Below are positions 40,387 through 53,262 of a stretch of DNA of 64,000 nt, in pieces. Both the position numbers and the translations under genes were made by a program. Location: assembly GCF_020382885.2 (NCBI RefSeq), contig NC_058514.1, positions 13,130,249 through 13,194,248 on the forward strand, given 5' to 3'. Origin of the DNA: Scatophagus argus (Eukaryota; Chordata; Actinopteri; Scatophagidae). Below the pieces are notes generated by a model. It ran no database searches and was not told the DNA's origin. It saw only the letters and a list, made by a program, of their open reading frames with translations. Numbering within the stretch: position 1 is the stretch's first letter; each line of letters starts with the position of its first letter.

Positions 40387-42670
40387 CAATTCAAAAATAA
40401 ATATATCAAATAGATTAAAAAAAAAAGATATCAAATATTTTTTGATATCTCCGACCACATCATCTAAACCTGGAGCTGGGGCACAAACACTGAAACCGCT
40501 ATCAAAAGCATCTCAAACCACGTTATCAGCTTTGTCTTTAATAGATTTAATGGTTCTGTAAGTGTTTCCAAAAAAGACAGAAAAAAAGTCCAGAGGGAGA
40601 CTTCAGAGGAAGGCTGAACAGTCGCCAGCGCCCATGTCGTTTCTAAATTAAAACAACAGATAATGCAGTTCAAACTGTTGTTCAAAATAGACCCACTCAT
40701 ATGAGGATCACAACCACTTTAAAATAGACCAAATCATCACTTTCCTTTCAGAGGACATGAGGCAGCGAGGACAGAACATATCCCGCTGGGAAAATGACCT
40801 AACTAATCAAAGAGATCAACACATCAATACTTCTGTGTTATTTGTGGTCCACTCCTTAGTGCTCACCGGGTCATACTGCCCTGTAGGGTTTGTGTCTGAT
40901 CATATGAGTCCTTGCTTCTAGTTTTTCCTCATTGAGAAGATGATGCAAAATTTAGCAATTATTACATATTGTTACTGGTCCTCTCCAAAACATACACACA
41001 CCCACTCAGAGCAAACATACTCTACTGTCTACTGCAGGTGTACCCACAAAGTAAATGCAACTTATGAAGTGGGAGTTACAGATTCTGTTGACGCACTTGA
41101 AGGCTGCTATGGATATTGTATGTAACACGATGTATATAAGCTGTTCACAAATAACGATTTTGTGAACAACACAAATGTAGGGCTTTCATCAACAAACCCA
41201 GCTGCCAGAAAAAAACTGCAGCAAAATCCCAAATGCATACAAATGTATCAACAATATCAGTTTTAAACACTTCTGATTCCAGCTGATTCCAATGAAAGTT
41301 TGAAGTTTCTACTTTGGCTTAACTAAATTCTGAGACAAGAATGACTCGTATACAAACATGATAAAAATGTTGTGTTATTCCTCTGCTTCCAGTTCATTCG
41401 ATATGACCAGCATGCAGCAAGTAATCAAGGGGGAATGTGAACAATGCCAAAGCTTATTGCTTATTAAAACTGAAATGCTGTGATACTTCCACAGCTATGA
41501 ACAAAAAGGCCTGATTAAAAACAGTGTTACCATGTTAATTTGTTCCAATCACTTTGTCAGAGTTGGTTCTATGTGTGTACAGCATGTGGGAGGGCAGCAC
41601 TCCTGGCAAACTTAAAATATATAATGCTGTACTGTATAGTGCCATAATAAGCATAATAGGTTTAGTGATACATAGAAAGACCAACACCAGTAACAAACTG
41701 ATCTTATAAACGAGTACTGCTTGTGTAAAGAAAAACTAATCTAAAGCCTGATATGCAGAAGCTTGTTTCTCTGTTGCACAGAGGTCCACTGTTGTCCAGA
41801 AACTATTAAAACAATCAATCAGTGAGCCCCACCGCTGAGTGGCATGTTCCTTCATTACTGTAACTATGGGCGCCATTATTGTTTTGAGTCAGTTCCACAT
41901 ACACGTTCCCACTGCTTCAAAATACTCACTAAAACACTAAATGCAAATTCATTTATGCCTCACAAAAAAAAACAGAAATTACAGATTACAGAGGTTTTCT
42001 TGAAGAATGATAACAGTATATTTTTGAACTGTTAAGTCTCAAGTCATCTATAGGAAAGTTTGGTCTGTTAGCCAGACAGAGTAGGAAAGTCAGACCTTAT
42101 AATATTTGGGATATGCTGACATTAAGAAAAATATAGAATAAGGCCAGTCTCATCTTTTAATTCACCATGGAAAAAAAAAATCGAAGATTAGCCTCCAATC
42201 TTTGGCAGCAGCTAACATTAGCTTCATTTCTTCATCGGTTTCAAATCTCATATGACTCATCAGCTCAGCATCAAACATCCTGCCTATCTTCACTATTATC
42301 TAATAACAAGCTGATTTCATAACGTTTATTTTCTTTGTGTAATAATTCAACCGTCAAGTGTCCTTTATCTGTAAATTCTCTCGTTGAACAATTTCTCCCA
42401 CATTCACAGGTTGCTCGCCACCCACATGCACAGAATGGAAATCGCAGTTTTATTTAAAACAGTGACAAACACAATAATCAAAGCGCTTTAGATGAAAAGC
42501 TACAGTCCAGCCGAAAAAAGCTCAAAGGCGAAATCTGAACTTACCCAGGTGCTCACTTTTGATTTTTCCTCATTTACAAACGTCTGCTTTTAGGATCACA
42601 GGTGAATATAATGTTTGTACTGCCTCAGGCGCGCTTACATCATGGTGACCGTTTAGAGATCTCTCTCTAT

Positions 42671-42672
<2 letters not shown>

Positions 42673-42701
<29 letters not shown>

Positions 42702-42702
42702 C
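42673..42702. repeat. (CA)n microsatellite
   Basis: CA run of about 30 bp in cdk17 intron 1, just after a CTCTCTCTAT segment. Confidence 0.9.
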
Positions 42703-44699
42703 GGGGAGTTTCCCTCATATTGCCAGTATACATTACAATCAAAGCACTACTGTCTGTCCTACATGATGTACACCACCACAAAGACATCAAAGAACAGGAG
42801 CACCAAAGGGTGTCACCTCTTTAAAGCCTACAGGGTGGATGAATCCATCCATCTGATATCTTTGACTACCGCAACCATGAAGCCTGCTGAAATAAACAAT
42901 TTCTGGCCAATTTCACACTGACTGTACTTTCTGCTGATTCCCTATATTTTAGCTCTCCAGATATTTTTCCAGCCCCGAACCCAACTGGAGTTTGCATTTT
43001 TTCTCAGCGAATGAATATTTATATTTATAATATAAGAACTTCCTAGGTTCTTTTAATGTCTAGAATCTGTGTTTCATTGTCACTTTTTGACAAGGAAAAA
43101 TAAAGAGTTCAATTCAAAATATCTTCAGCCTCATATCAACGCTATTAGTACATTTCAGCTGAACCCTACTGAGTACAGCCACAAGCATGTGTTTGTGCAG
43201 CTATGAGAACACACAAACAGGGCATCAGTGCTGCTGCCCGGTGCAGTGGGCGCTTTCCACTGAAAGACCCTTTGTTTTGCTTGAGAGAAACTAAAAAAGA
43301 GCTTCAGCATGACTGATCCAGAGGGGGGAGCTGAAATAACCCAGTGTTTTTCTGTAAAAGCACAAAAGGCTACAATGTTAATATTAATAGGAAATTTCCA
43401 GTGGCCATGAATGAAATCATGCCTGTGGATAATAGAGAGATGTAGGAAGAGAAGAGAAACAAGGGAGAACAGTTTCATGAGGTTTCATGGGAGAGATCTG
43501 AAGAAAAGTGAGACTGAAGTCAGAAAGTTTAACAACAGACACCAGATTCATCCACACATTGCTGATTTTGATCCCAAGGCTTCAGTCTGTTGAGTGATTA
43601 CTAGTCAATACCACAATGGGAAATGAGCAGGGCAACTGTTGTTGTTTTCTCATGTGTGAAATCTTTCCAATGCTGCCATTTTTATTTTTCAGTCCACCAT
43701 GGGACTGAATTTCCTAATCTGTGCAAAAGTCTGTGACTGTGTCTGCAAGCATGCCGATGTTTATCAGCACAGGTCTGCTAGTCAATGAAGTTAGACAAGT
43801 TAGGTCTGGAAACAGAAGTTAAGACAACATTAAATATCACAATTTCTACAATGCACCTCATTGTGGTCTCCTTCAAGATTTGTTCCAAACTGTTCTCACA
43901 GGAGCAATGAATGCATGGTTCCTCACATGAACATGTTAACTATGGCTTTATTAATGACATCAAAAAACTCTCTTTATATATATCCCCGTTTGGTTTACGC
44001 TGGTGGCTCCTACCTGTGCATCACTCAGCTCAACAGCATATATTAAAGTGTTTTTATGGATCAAATGAAAAGGGAAGCAGTAAGACCATTTATCCAGGAC
44101 AAATGCCTCTAGAACCAAAGCCTTTCATGCTATGTTTACATCCAGCTAATTATAACATCAGAAGGAGACTTTTTTTAAGAAACAGATTTGATATTGACAA
44201 AATGAGTTAAAACAATCAAGGGAAAAGGCTGGTCATGTATGGGCAAATAAATCTATCTACCTCTCTACCTCTAGATACACTGACCACTGATTCACGACGT
44301 TTGGTGCCCCTTAAATAGCGGAAAACAGACTTAGCACATATGATGGAAGTCCATCAGAGGTTTTCATTTTCAACATCTGTACATTCATACAAGGTATGTA
44401 TCCTAATACAATGCTCAAGCATCCAAAAACAAGATGCAGAGAAGACAGGAGAAGAGGAATGAGAAGAACAAAGGATTTTGGGGTTTAATAGCAGAGATAA
44501 GAAAAAAATGCAGATAAAGACTGAGGAGAGGAAGGGCGAGCTGGAGGGAAGACGTTATTTTTAGGTCTGAAGGCTGAATACACACGCACACAAACAAATG
44601 TAAACACAACACATAGTGCACCATTACCCCGTTGCTGTCTTGCCACATGACAAACATAAAGCCCACAGGCCACAGAACATACAGGGAACGCAGCTGACG

Positions 44700-44703
<4 letters not shown>

Positions 44704-44731
<28 letters not shown>
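44704..44731. repeat. (CA)n microsatellite
   Basis: CA run in cdk17 intron 1. A TA-rich repeat follows at about 44839-44883 and a TG run at about 44899-44922. Confidence 0.9.
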
Positions 44732-44732
<1 letters not shown>

Positions 44733-45717
44733 CCACACACCCACACACCCAAGTTTTGACAGCACGCCCAGACACTTCAGTGTCGTCTGTCTGCAGCAGG
44801 AGGAGGGTGAGGTTAGAAAGGAACAAACATGCTGAGTACCTATATATGTATGTATATATACATATATATATATATAGATATAATTTTTTTTTTTTGTCTG
44901 TGTGTGTGTGCATGTGTGTGTGAGGCGGAAGAGGGTTAGCTCGAGGTCACACCAAAGGCAAAACACTTCATCCCTCTTCCAATTACAAAACAGAGATCGT
45001 GTGCAAGATAGATGATCCTCTTATCAGCTGTTCACATTGACATTGTAATCAATCCACATACTCTCACACACACACACACACTTCACAAGAGGTGGAGCTC
45101 TCAGCAGCAGGTAGACTCCTCTACTGCAATCCAGGCTAAAAGTGCTTTGTGTGCTAAAGTGTGCATGTACATGTTTGTTTTTACGTGTGTGAGAATGCTG
45201 ACTGGGAGCAAACAAACACAAACAGGCAAAGCTAAAAGCAAACTGGAGAAGCTGAGGCTGATGACAAATTCCAGGACCTGGAATTCTGCACCAGTACCAA
45301 ATGCTACTTTTATTCAGGACTTGACAACAAAAATGTAATTTCTGTTGTAAAAATAAGTCTCCAAATATGTTGTAACTCTGGCATTTTTTCAAAAGAGGAA
45401 GCTGTTCAAAGACCTCGGAGCAGCTGGACAGATATGTTTTGACTCTGCACATTTTACTCAGCCTGGATAACTGGACTAAAATGAAGAAACTGGTGGAATA
45501 TCAGTGCAGTATTGGAGTAAATAAAATATATGAACAACAAAAGGACCATTAATAAAATGATGGCAGCCAACAATATGCCACTGCAGCGTCTTGTCTTATC
45601 CAAAGAAGAAGAAACTCTAACATTAGAGTTAGAGAGTAGCTACAGCTATTTAAGAAATCATGAAACCATTAGCTAACTGAAGCAGAAATTTAGCAGTAGC
45701 ATTTAGCGTCGTGAGTA

Positions 45718-45973
45718 CCGTAATTTCCGGACTATTGAGCGCTCCTGAATATAAGCCGCACCTACTAAATTTTAAAAGAAAACAAACTTGTACATATATA
45801 GGCTGCAATTGTCTATAAGCCGCAGGTCTCCACATTGTCAGTCTCTCTTTCGTTGTCACTCTCAGAGTCACTTTCGTCTTGAGGCAAAATCCATAAATTA
45901 GCCTCATCATTGTTTAAGCCGCAGGGTTCAAATTATGTGAAAAAAGTAGTGACTTATAGTCTGGAAATTACGG
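45718..45973. mobile_element. 256-bp MITE with terminal inverted repeats and TA flanks
   Basis: The left end CCGTAATTTCCGGACTAT is mirrored at the right end by ATAGTCTGGAAATTACGG, giving 18-bp terminal inverted repeats with one mismatch. Both ends are flanked by TA (45716-45717 and 45974-45975), which fits a Tc1/mariner-type target-site duplication. Three ATAAGCCGC or TAAGCCGC motifs recur inside. There is no coding capacity, so it is a non-autonomous element. I recall related ends in other animal genomes but cannot name the family. Confidence 0.75.
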
Positions 45974-46742
45974 TATTTGTTGTGTGACCAGATCCCAGGT
46001 TGCTTTTAATATTGATCTGTGGTAATAATAAGCAAATTAGGCATCCACTGCTGTTTTAGTCATGTAGCTCAGTCTGGTGTTTAGTTCTGTTGATGCTGCT
46101 GTTGCCTCTCACATTTATACACAGCCTCTGTGTTGTTTGTTTAGTGAAAGTGGTTGCCATCTAGCCCTGTCCGCTACATGTGAGAGGCACAGCGAAAGAT
46201 GTTTACATGGTTCTGCTTACCTCATTCCAACCTCTGACTGTATAAACAAGAGTCTTGCCATCACTAGTTTGTTGCCGTAGAAAATTGCCAAGTTTTATCT
46301 TTCTTAAACTTACTTATGCATGTGCACGTATTTAATGTTGTGATGTAGATTTGGTTCTCAGGGGAACACTGGACAATCCTTTTACAGCAATAAAAATGTA
46401 TTTAGTTAGGAAAACATGAACCACCTGCTGCTAACACATCCACCCTGTATCCCTCACCTCCACTGTTGTTTGTGAAATCAACACCCTCCTTATCCTCTGG
46501 TCTATTTGTTACATAACGCTCATCTGTCTCATTGCATCCACAACAGACTAACGAGGGTTAACGAGAAGCTTCCGGTCTGTCGCACACACACACACACACA
46601 CACACAGAGTTGAATGAATACAACGTACAGGAATGTGTGTTTTCCTGTCTGGATGTTTGGTTGGTGAATCCAAACACACAGCTGGAGATGGCACATTCCA
46701 GTGTAGTGAGATGGGAAACTGTACAAGCTTAAGATGGCACAC

Positions 46743-46772
46743 AAGCTGTGCTAAGCTGTGCTAAGCTGTGCC
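46743..46772. repeat. Three tandem copies of a 10-mer
   Basis: AAGCTGTGCT is repeated three times in tandem, with the last base of the third copy changed. It lies in cdk17 intron 1. Confidence 0.9.
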
Positions 46773-49767
46773 ACCAATGACAGCGCAAAATGCATATTAA
46801 GTTGTACTGAAACAGACGACCTGAAAGAGCATCTGAGCTCGCTCAAAGAGGAACTTCAACATTATGAATTTTTTGAAATAAGTATTAATACATTTTCGTA
46901 TGTATAATGACAAGAAATGAGAAATAGTGTCTCATGCATTGGCTGCAAAATATTAAGTGACTTCCCTCAGCCGTTTCTCTTTGCATGATTAAAAAAAGGT
47001 TTTGAATGAATCACTTTTAGCCAAATCTTACTGCTTTTAATTTGAAAAGCTGCATGAACAAAAATGCTTTCCGGTTTTTGTTCCGTCCATATCAGTGACC
47101 TCTTGCTGCCAGCTGGGGTCATCCACATGCAAAGTTGCCAACTACAAACGTTCTCAGATCAGAGTAACAACAGCTACAATCGTCCACGCCCAACTACAGA
47201 AAAACAAAAGCAACACTCAACCACAGAGAGATTTCTAAGGATGGCAGGTCGTCTTACACAACAGAACAACAGGAATTTAACCTCCCTCCCTCTATCAACA
47301 TCCCTGCTCCTCCTCTTCTGTCAGTTTTATGGCTTTCAGTTGAGCATCCTCTTTCTCATGCCCCACCACAGGCCCCAAATTCATCTCAATACACCCCGAG
47401 GCCTTTGGGAACAGGTGTTCACTCCCCCAGGTGCCCTATTTTGTGTGTGTGCTGTGCACACCATAAACAGTGTTATGGGCTCTTTCCTTTTCTATGTGCC
47501 AAGTCAGGTGGGACGTCCCAGTCTGAGACAAAGATGCAACATTTAATTAAACCCATTAATTCAGTACATCCAACATTTGCTTGTCCACTTCAGGTGCTGT
47601 GATACACAAAGCTTGATTATACCTCACAATTATGATGGCTGGAGAAAAGGTAAAGAATAAATCATTTCCAACTTTGTTTGAGTGTTTGTCCATTGCACAC
47701 AATATCTTTAAAGTCTAGACTGGGTATCATCGGTATTTTTCAATAATAGTATCAATATGAAACTTGAGTTTCCATAGAAACCTCAGAACACTTTATAGCT
47801 TACTTGAGGGCAAAAAGAATGGATTAAAGCATAAACAAGATTTCACAAGCTCACACACAGACATATACACACACACGTTTCCCTCCAGGCTAAACTCTCG
47901 TTAAGTGGTAGCTTCATATTTACTCTACAGACAAATGGCAAGAATGTGAATAAAATGTCTGAATAAAAGTCCTTTAGGATGGTAGCAGCCAGGAGCAAAA
48001 GTCCATTGAATTACTTTTTGAATTCAAGGTTCCGTTTTTGGCTCAATGGATGCCACTGATCAGATTTGAATACACTAACTTCTCTTTCTCTTTGTCTGCA
48101 GCAGATAGTCAGGGAAAGATTTTCTACTTCTTGCCTCACTGCAATGATTCGATGTTCCTGAGGAACAACTGTTTACTGTTTTTATCTCATTTCTACCTTC
48201 AATGCTCACGTGTGCTCCTGTCAATCATTTTAGGATTGGAACCTGACCGCCTCATCCTTGGGTTTGCTCTTGATTAAGCTGGAGTTTCTGGAGTTCCTCA
48301 CCTTGTTCAGTCATGGCTGCCATCACTGCCCATGTAGGAGTGTTGTGTTAATCTGATTAGACCAGATTAAAAATGTGTGTGCAAACGTACCTGGTAATAC
48401 TGACCTCAAATTAATCCGACCTTTCAGGTAACAAATAAATGAGATGCTTACTGGTGCTTGAGAAACATAAAACCTCAGAAGAGTACAGGGAACCTTGGCC
48501 CATTATAGGCCCACTTCTGAATTAAGTATTAAAGGCTAAGTTAAGAAGCAACAAGGTCTGACTATTGTCTCTGTGGGTTTCATGAGTGGTCTACTTTTCA
48601 TGACTGTTTCCTGTGAACTTGATTGCAGATAACGCCTTTCTGTGAGGCAATGATTAACCCGCTGGGAAGAAAGGGGGGATAATTAGACATTCCTTCTTGT
48701 GATTAAAAAGGAAACCTACTGCAATTTAAAGTAAAAGGAGGCATCAGGGTAAGAGAGTGCGACTGGAACAAGGTTACAGAGTCTGTTTTAAAATCCCACA
48801 GCTCACAATTGCAGTACGAGTCAAACAAGATCCTGTGCAAACTGAGTGAAATAAATCAAATTCGACTGCAGGCAGAATAACTTCTTTGTTATAATTATGA
48901 GAAACGGTGCAAAAATTGTTTTATGGAAGCAGGCAGGTGGTGAGAGTTGTGTAGGACGGGATGTACTGAACAGCAGAATGTCAACTGCAGCTGACTGCAC
49001 TTGGCACAAACACTGCACCACGTATTTGTATTTTTGTGTTTGTATGCACATAAAACTGACTATTACAATCATATAACACGAGAACCATTTTGAATTTGAT
49101 ACCTTAGAATTGCTTTTAGATCTAAAACACAACTTGAGAGGCGTCAATTTTCAATTGAGAGCCACAGAACTTTATGTTCACAGGGGTCAGCAGTACTATC
49201 AGGGGATGTCAGTCACATATCAAAATGTCTGCATGTCACTGATCAGTAATTTGTCATTATGTAGCTGTTAATGATCAACATAATAACATAATAATCTGTG
49301 CTGCACTTCTTCAAACACTCAGTTCATGCTTGATTGGATTAAATCAAGTTAAGGCTTAAAGTGAGGGTTAATTTGGGTTCATTATGTGTTTAATAATCAG
49401 ACCATGATGTAAGCAATGCTGCAATGAAAAATGTTTTGCACAAAAATAAATAAATAAATAAATCCATTAGCAAAGTTATTTATTCATCCCTCCTGGTGTT
49501 ATTTTAAGAAAGAGAGCGAAACACCATCGCTGTGTGTGTGCATGCAAATGATGAATATTTCAGCATCTTCACATCTTCACTCACACCACTTGTGAGTGCT
49601 GCCCCACACGAGGGAAAGTGACTTCATGAATGAACTGTAAGTCTGCTTATTTTTTTTTATGTGGCCTGTGTGTATGTTTGTATAATCTCTGTCTGCTGCT
49701 GCTGCTCTAACAAAGCCACTGGTTAATCTCCAGATTATGAGCCAATCCTAGTCACCCAACTCAACCC

Positions 49768-49770
<3 letters not shown>

Positions 49771-49802
<32 letters not shown>
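49771..49802. repeat. (CA)n microsatellite
   Basis: CA run of about 32 bp in cdk17 intron 1. Confidence 0.9.
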
Positions 49803-49804
<2 letters not shown>

Positions 49805-50037
49805 CAAAGCATGATGGTATGCTGTTACCTGGGGGCAACTTGACAGGGCATGATGCCAAAACATACAGGAATAATGACTCTGTGTATGTGTGAGTGTGAG
49901 TGACAGACAGACACACACTATGGCTTTGTTTGACTATAAAATAAAAAAACAAACACACACACACACCGACAGGCTGACAGAGGTGTGTGATGCAGCATCA
50001 CCCAAATTTTTCACTTTTTAGAACTAGAAATAAGCTC

Positions 50038-50078
50038 TGTGTGTGTGTGTGTGTGTCTGAGAGAGAGAGAGAGAGAGA
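50038..50078. repeat. (TG)n-(GA)n compound microsatellite
   Basis: A TG run joined through TCTGA to a GA run. It is the third compound TG/GA tract in the window. Confidence 0.9.
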
Positions 50079-50515
50079 AAGACCATGAACTCACAACACG
50101 CCACATTCTTTGCATGGCTTGCATAACTTTCCTTGTGTGTGTGTATATGTGCAATATGGTTACAAATGTGTGTAAATGTGTGTTCTTGCTGCACCCAGCC
50201 CACACTAATTGTATTCATTCTGAAGCCCTACAATTAGCCAGACCCCCAAAAAAACCCAATAATTACTACTTTACCTACATGACGTCCACCCTGTGGCAGT
50301 GCAATGGCAGGAAGACATTTCCCATCAGCCCCAAGGGCTGTTAGCAAGTCCGCCTCTCAGATTTAGTTACATTCGTCTGCTTTCTGTCTTTTTTGCACTT
50401 CCTCAGGTAAAAGAATACACAAATAGAGCACTGGATATTTCTTAACAGCAAAGATGGAGAGAAATAGCTTATTGGGATAAGAAAGGTCCAGTAATGCTTT
50501 TGTGTGTATAAGGCG

Positions 50516-50540
50516 CACACACACACACACACACACACAG
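50516..50540. repeat. (CA)n microsatellite
   Basis: CA run at the start of a region rich in scattered CACACA words that continues to about 50885. Confidence 0.85.
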
Positions 50541-52910
50541 TAAATGTGGATTGATATATGCAAACACCCATTAAAATACATGTTCACAAATATGAACAAA
50601 CACACACACACACACCCTGAGTTATACGGGCAAGACCTTCACACATACAGTGCTGCATTCACTGAAACACATTCCAACACCTTAACTCACACACGTACAG
50701 TGAAACACACGAGCTTAAACAGAAACACACACACACATGAAGCACACAGACGGAAACATATAAAATGATCCAAACACACTGAAAGAGATGAGAGCGCACA
50801 CACAAATTAAGAAAAGACAAACATCAAGAGCTGTGAACATGCAGAGAGGTACACGTACACACGCACACACAGACATATACACACACCTCTGTGATCAATA
50901 AAACATTGCACAAGCTGGAGTTACATAAATTGGAGAGAGAGAAAGACATGGCAAGCTGCTGGTCTGGTTGTCAGTAGCAACAGTGTTTTGGAGGCTGATC
51001 ATCAATAAGTGCATTTGGCTTTGCCACAAAGCATGATAGGATTTCATCATGCTTTACATCACAAATGGTTGTTTTTGTCAGCTTATATACAGACACATTT
51101 TAAAATGCAGTTTAAAAAGTGTCATAGTGCAGTTACGTTCAGCTGTAATACAATGCTGACATTATCTTTTCAGCAAAGGTGATCAGCACTGTGGATGCTC
51201 TGGCTCATCTACATCCTCACATCCAGCTTGAGACAAGGCAAACCGCTGCAGCGTGGAACATCAGAACATTTCAACTGATGGCAAGCTGTTAGCCTCATAA
51301 CACCGTTCTGTCATTATCCACATTTCACTGATGTTTCCAACAAGTGCAATCTTAAGCAAGTTTAAGGGGCACTCCAGTTATTTAGCACTTGACTTGTAGA
51401 AAATTACACTGAAGGATTAACCAGCAGAGGCCAAGGGTTTCTGCTATAAATCTGTCTGTTTGAACCAATCACTGACACTCGCTGCAGTCCTGTCACGTGG
51501 CGCGTTGCTTTCTCAAACTGAAACCAATAACACATCTCAAAACTTGATTCTGCCAAAAGACAACTTATTTCACTGCATGTGTCCTCACCGGATGGGCAAA
51601 GAAGAAAGAGTCACAAACTGTGTGTATGTGAGTGCGTGCATGTATATATACAGTACACCGTCTCGTGTTCCTGTTGTATGCCACATAATGCAGAGGCAGA
51701 TCAATACGAGTGCTGCTATATGGTCCACAGACATCGGAAGGGGGCTGTCGGGGTAATTACTTCGTCCTGTGGGGGTATATCGCTCTCACAGCCAACAGCC
51801 TAGATCTGAATATGGGTCAATACACACACACACACGCACATGAGCAGCCAGTTGCTCCAGATGTAGGATGGTGGAAGTAAATCAGGGTCAAACAGGAAGT
51901 GGAAAAGAGCCTAAATGCATCAACGGATGCTTCACTGCAGAATGAAAAGCGATCAATATAACCGGTCATGATTCATACAGTCATCATATGCTGCTATCAT
52001 AGTATCATGGCTGACAAGTGGACTGCACACACTAAGTTTTAAACTTAGAAATTGAAATATGAAACATGTTTGGAAGTTTAGATGCTGGATTTATCTAATG
52101 GTAATTCACTTAATATCATTTGGGGTTGTGTTGGGTTTACTGGACACTTGAGGTGGCTGCAAAGACATGCTTTTTTTTTTTTTTTTTACCCTGGACAGAT
52201 GCTCGAGATAAACAACACTGACACATTTTCACTGTCAAAAATGAAACTCTGCTAGTTTAAATGTGAAAGGAAATCAGTGGTTGTAGTCTGTGGTTTTACA
52301 GACACACACACACACATGTCTTTAACTGTGCTTATAGTTTTACACATTGATTTTACAGCAGGTTTATTGTAGTTTTGGAGATCTGTCAATGACATTTCGG
52401 TATTAGTTGTGGTAAATGCATGCCCAGAAATCACACTAAAAACGCCTTATTGTACTTCTCTCTTCATTTCAATATATCAGTATGATAGTTTATGTCGTCA
52501 TTCAAATCAGATTCCTGTAAATTGCACGTGGCTTTTCTATAATATCCCTCTAAAATATCCAATCGGGTCCCTGTTGATGGGGGGTAGCCTGCCTGCCAAT
52601 ACGTACGTTATGTAAACAGACCAAAATATTTATACCCGAAATAGCAAAATAAGAGATTTTGTTTCAAATATGTGCGATGTGCGTACATAACAGTCGTAAC
52701 TGCAGGGATTAAAACAGGAGGTGGCTGTAAAATACGAAATAAAACTGGAGTCCGGTTGAATTATTTTTCAGTTGCCGTTTCCTCTGTGTTGTCATTTCCA
52801 CACGCCACTGTTCGGTCTTCGTCCTAAGCAGCCGAACGAAATGTAACGTCACGGTGTCCATTGTCGGACAGGTTGTGTGTTCTCCAGAAATGACATTTGA
52901 GCACATTTAC

Positions 52911-53200
52911 CTGATACTGGTGAATTCCGTCGTTTCAAGCCGACTCTCCGGAGCAGCCAGGCCCGGATGCCCTCCTCCGCTTTATCCGCCCTCTGAAGTA
53001 GCCTGCAACGCGGCTCCCGTCTGTGTTCGTTTGTGGTTCTGAGCGTTCCGATAGAGAAGAAATATCCTCCGAAACACACAGAGAGATATGAGGAGTGTCA
53101 GTACGGAGGGCTACAGACCGTACCTCCAAAATGTCGTTTCTGAGGCGGTGAAGACAGTTTAAAGAGGCTGGAGGAGGATCTGCTGTCGACACAGGAGACG
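52911..53200 (-). other. cdk17: cdk17 non-coding first exon (5' UTR)
   Basis: CpG-rich block that ends with a consensus donor on the minus strand (CAG/GTAAAT at 52910) and precedes the cdk17 start-codon exon on the same strand. The 5' limit is estimated. A minus-strand ATG at 53192 opens an 85-codon frame that stops inside this exon at 52935, so if transcription starts upstream of 53192 it would be an upstream ORF. Confidence 0.55.
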
Positions 53201-53245
53201 GGAGGGGTGTAAACTAGCTACCATCAAGTACAACATAGCGAATAA

Positions 53246-53262
53246 TACCGGAACTTCCGGTA
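53246..53262. promoter_or_regulatory. Palindromic double ETS site at the cdk17 promoter
   Basis: TACCGGAA, one base, then TTCCGGTA: two inverted ETS core sites (GGAA) in a perfect 17-base palindrome with a single central base. It lies about 50 bases upstream of the estimated cdk17 first exon, a usual distance for ETS sites in CpG-type promoters. Confidence 0.6.

Larger units (their letters stand above)
36280..52910 (-). other. cdk17: cdk17 intron 1 (about 16.6 kb)
   Basis: This intron separates the non-coding first exon from the start-codon exon. It begins at the donor CAG/GTAAAT (52910) and ends at the acceptor TCCCGCAG before 36279. The interior is AT-rich and full of CA/TG microsatellites, with dispersed elements near 40128-40250 and 45718-45973. 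All open frames inside that I inspected are repeat-derived or lack splice support and family resemblance. Confidence 0.6.

Noticed and set aside
44415-44966. 183-codon minus-strand frame
   Set aside because: Built from CA, TA and TG microsatellites; the product is repeats with no recognised fold.
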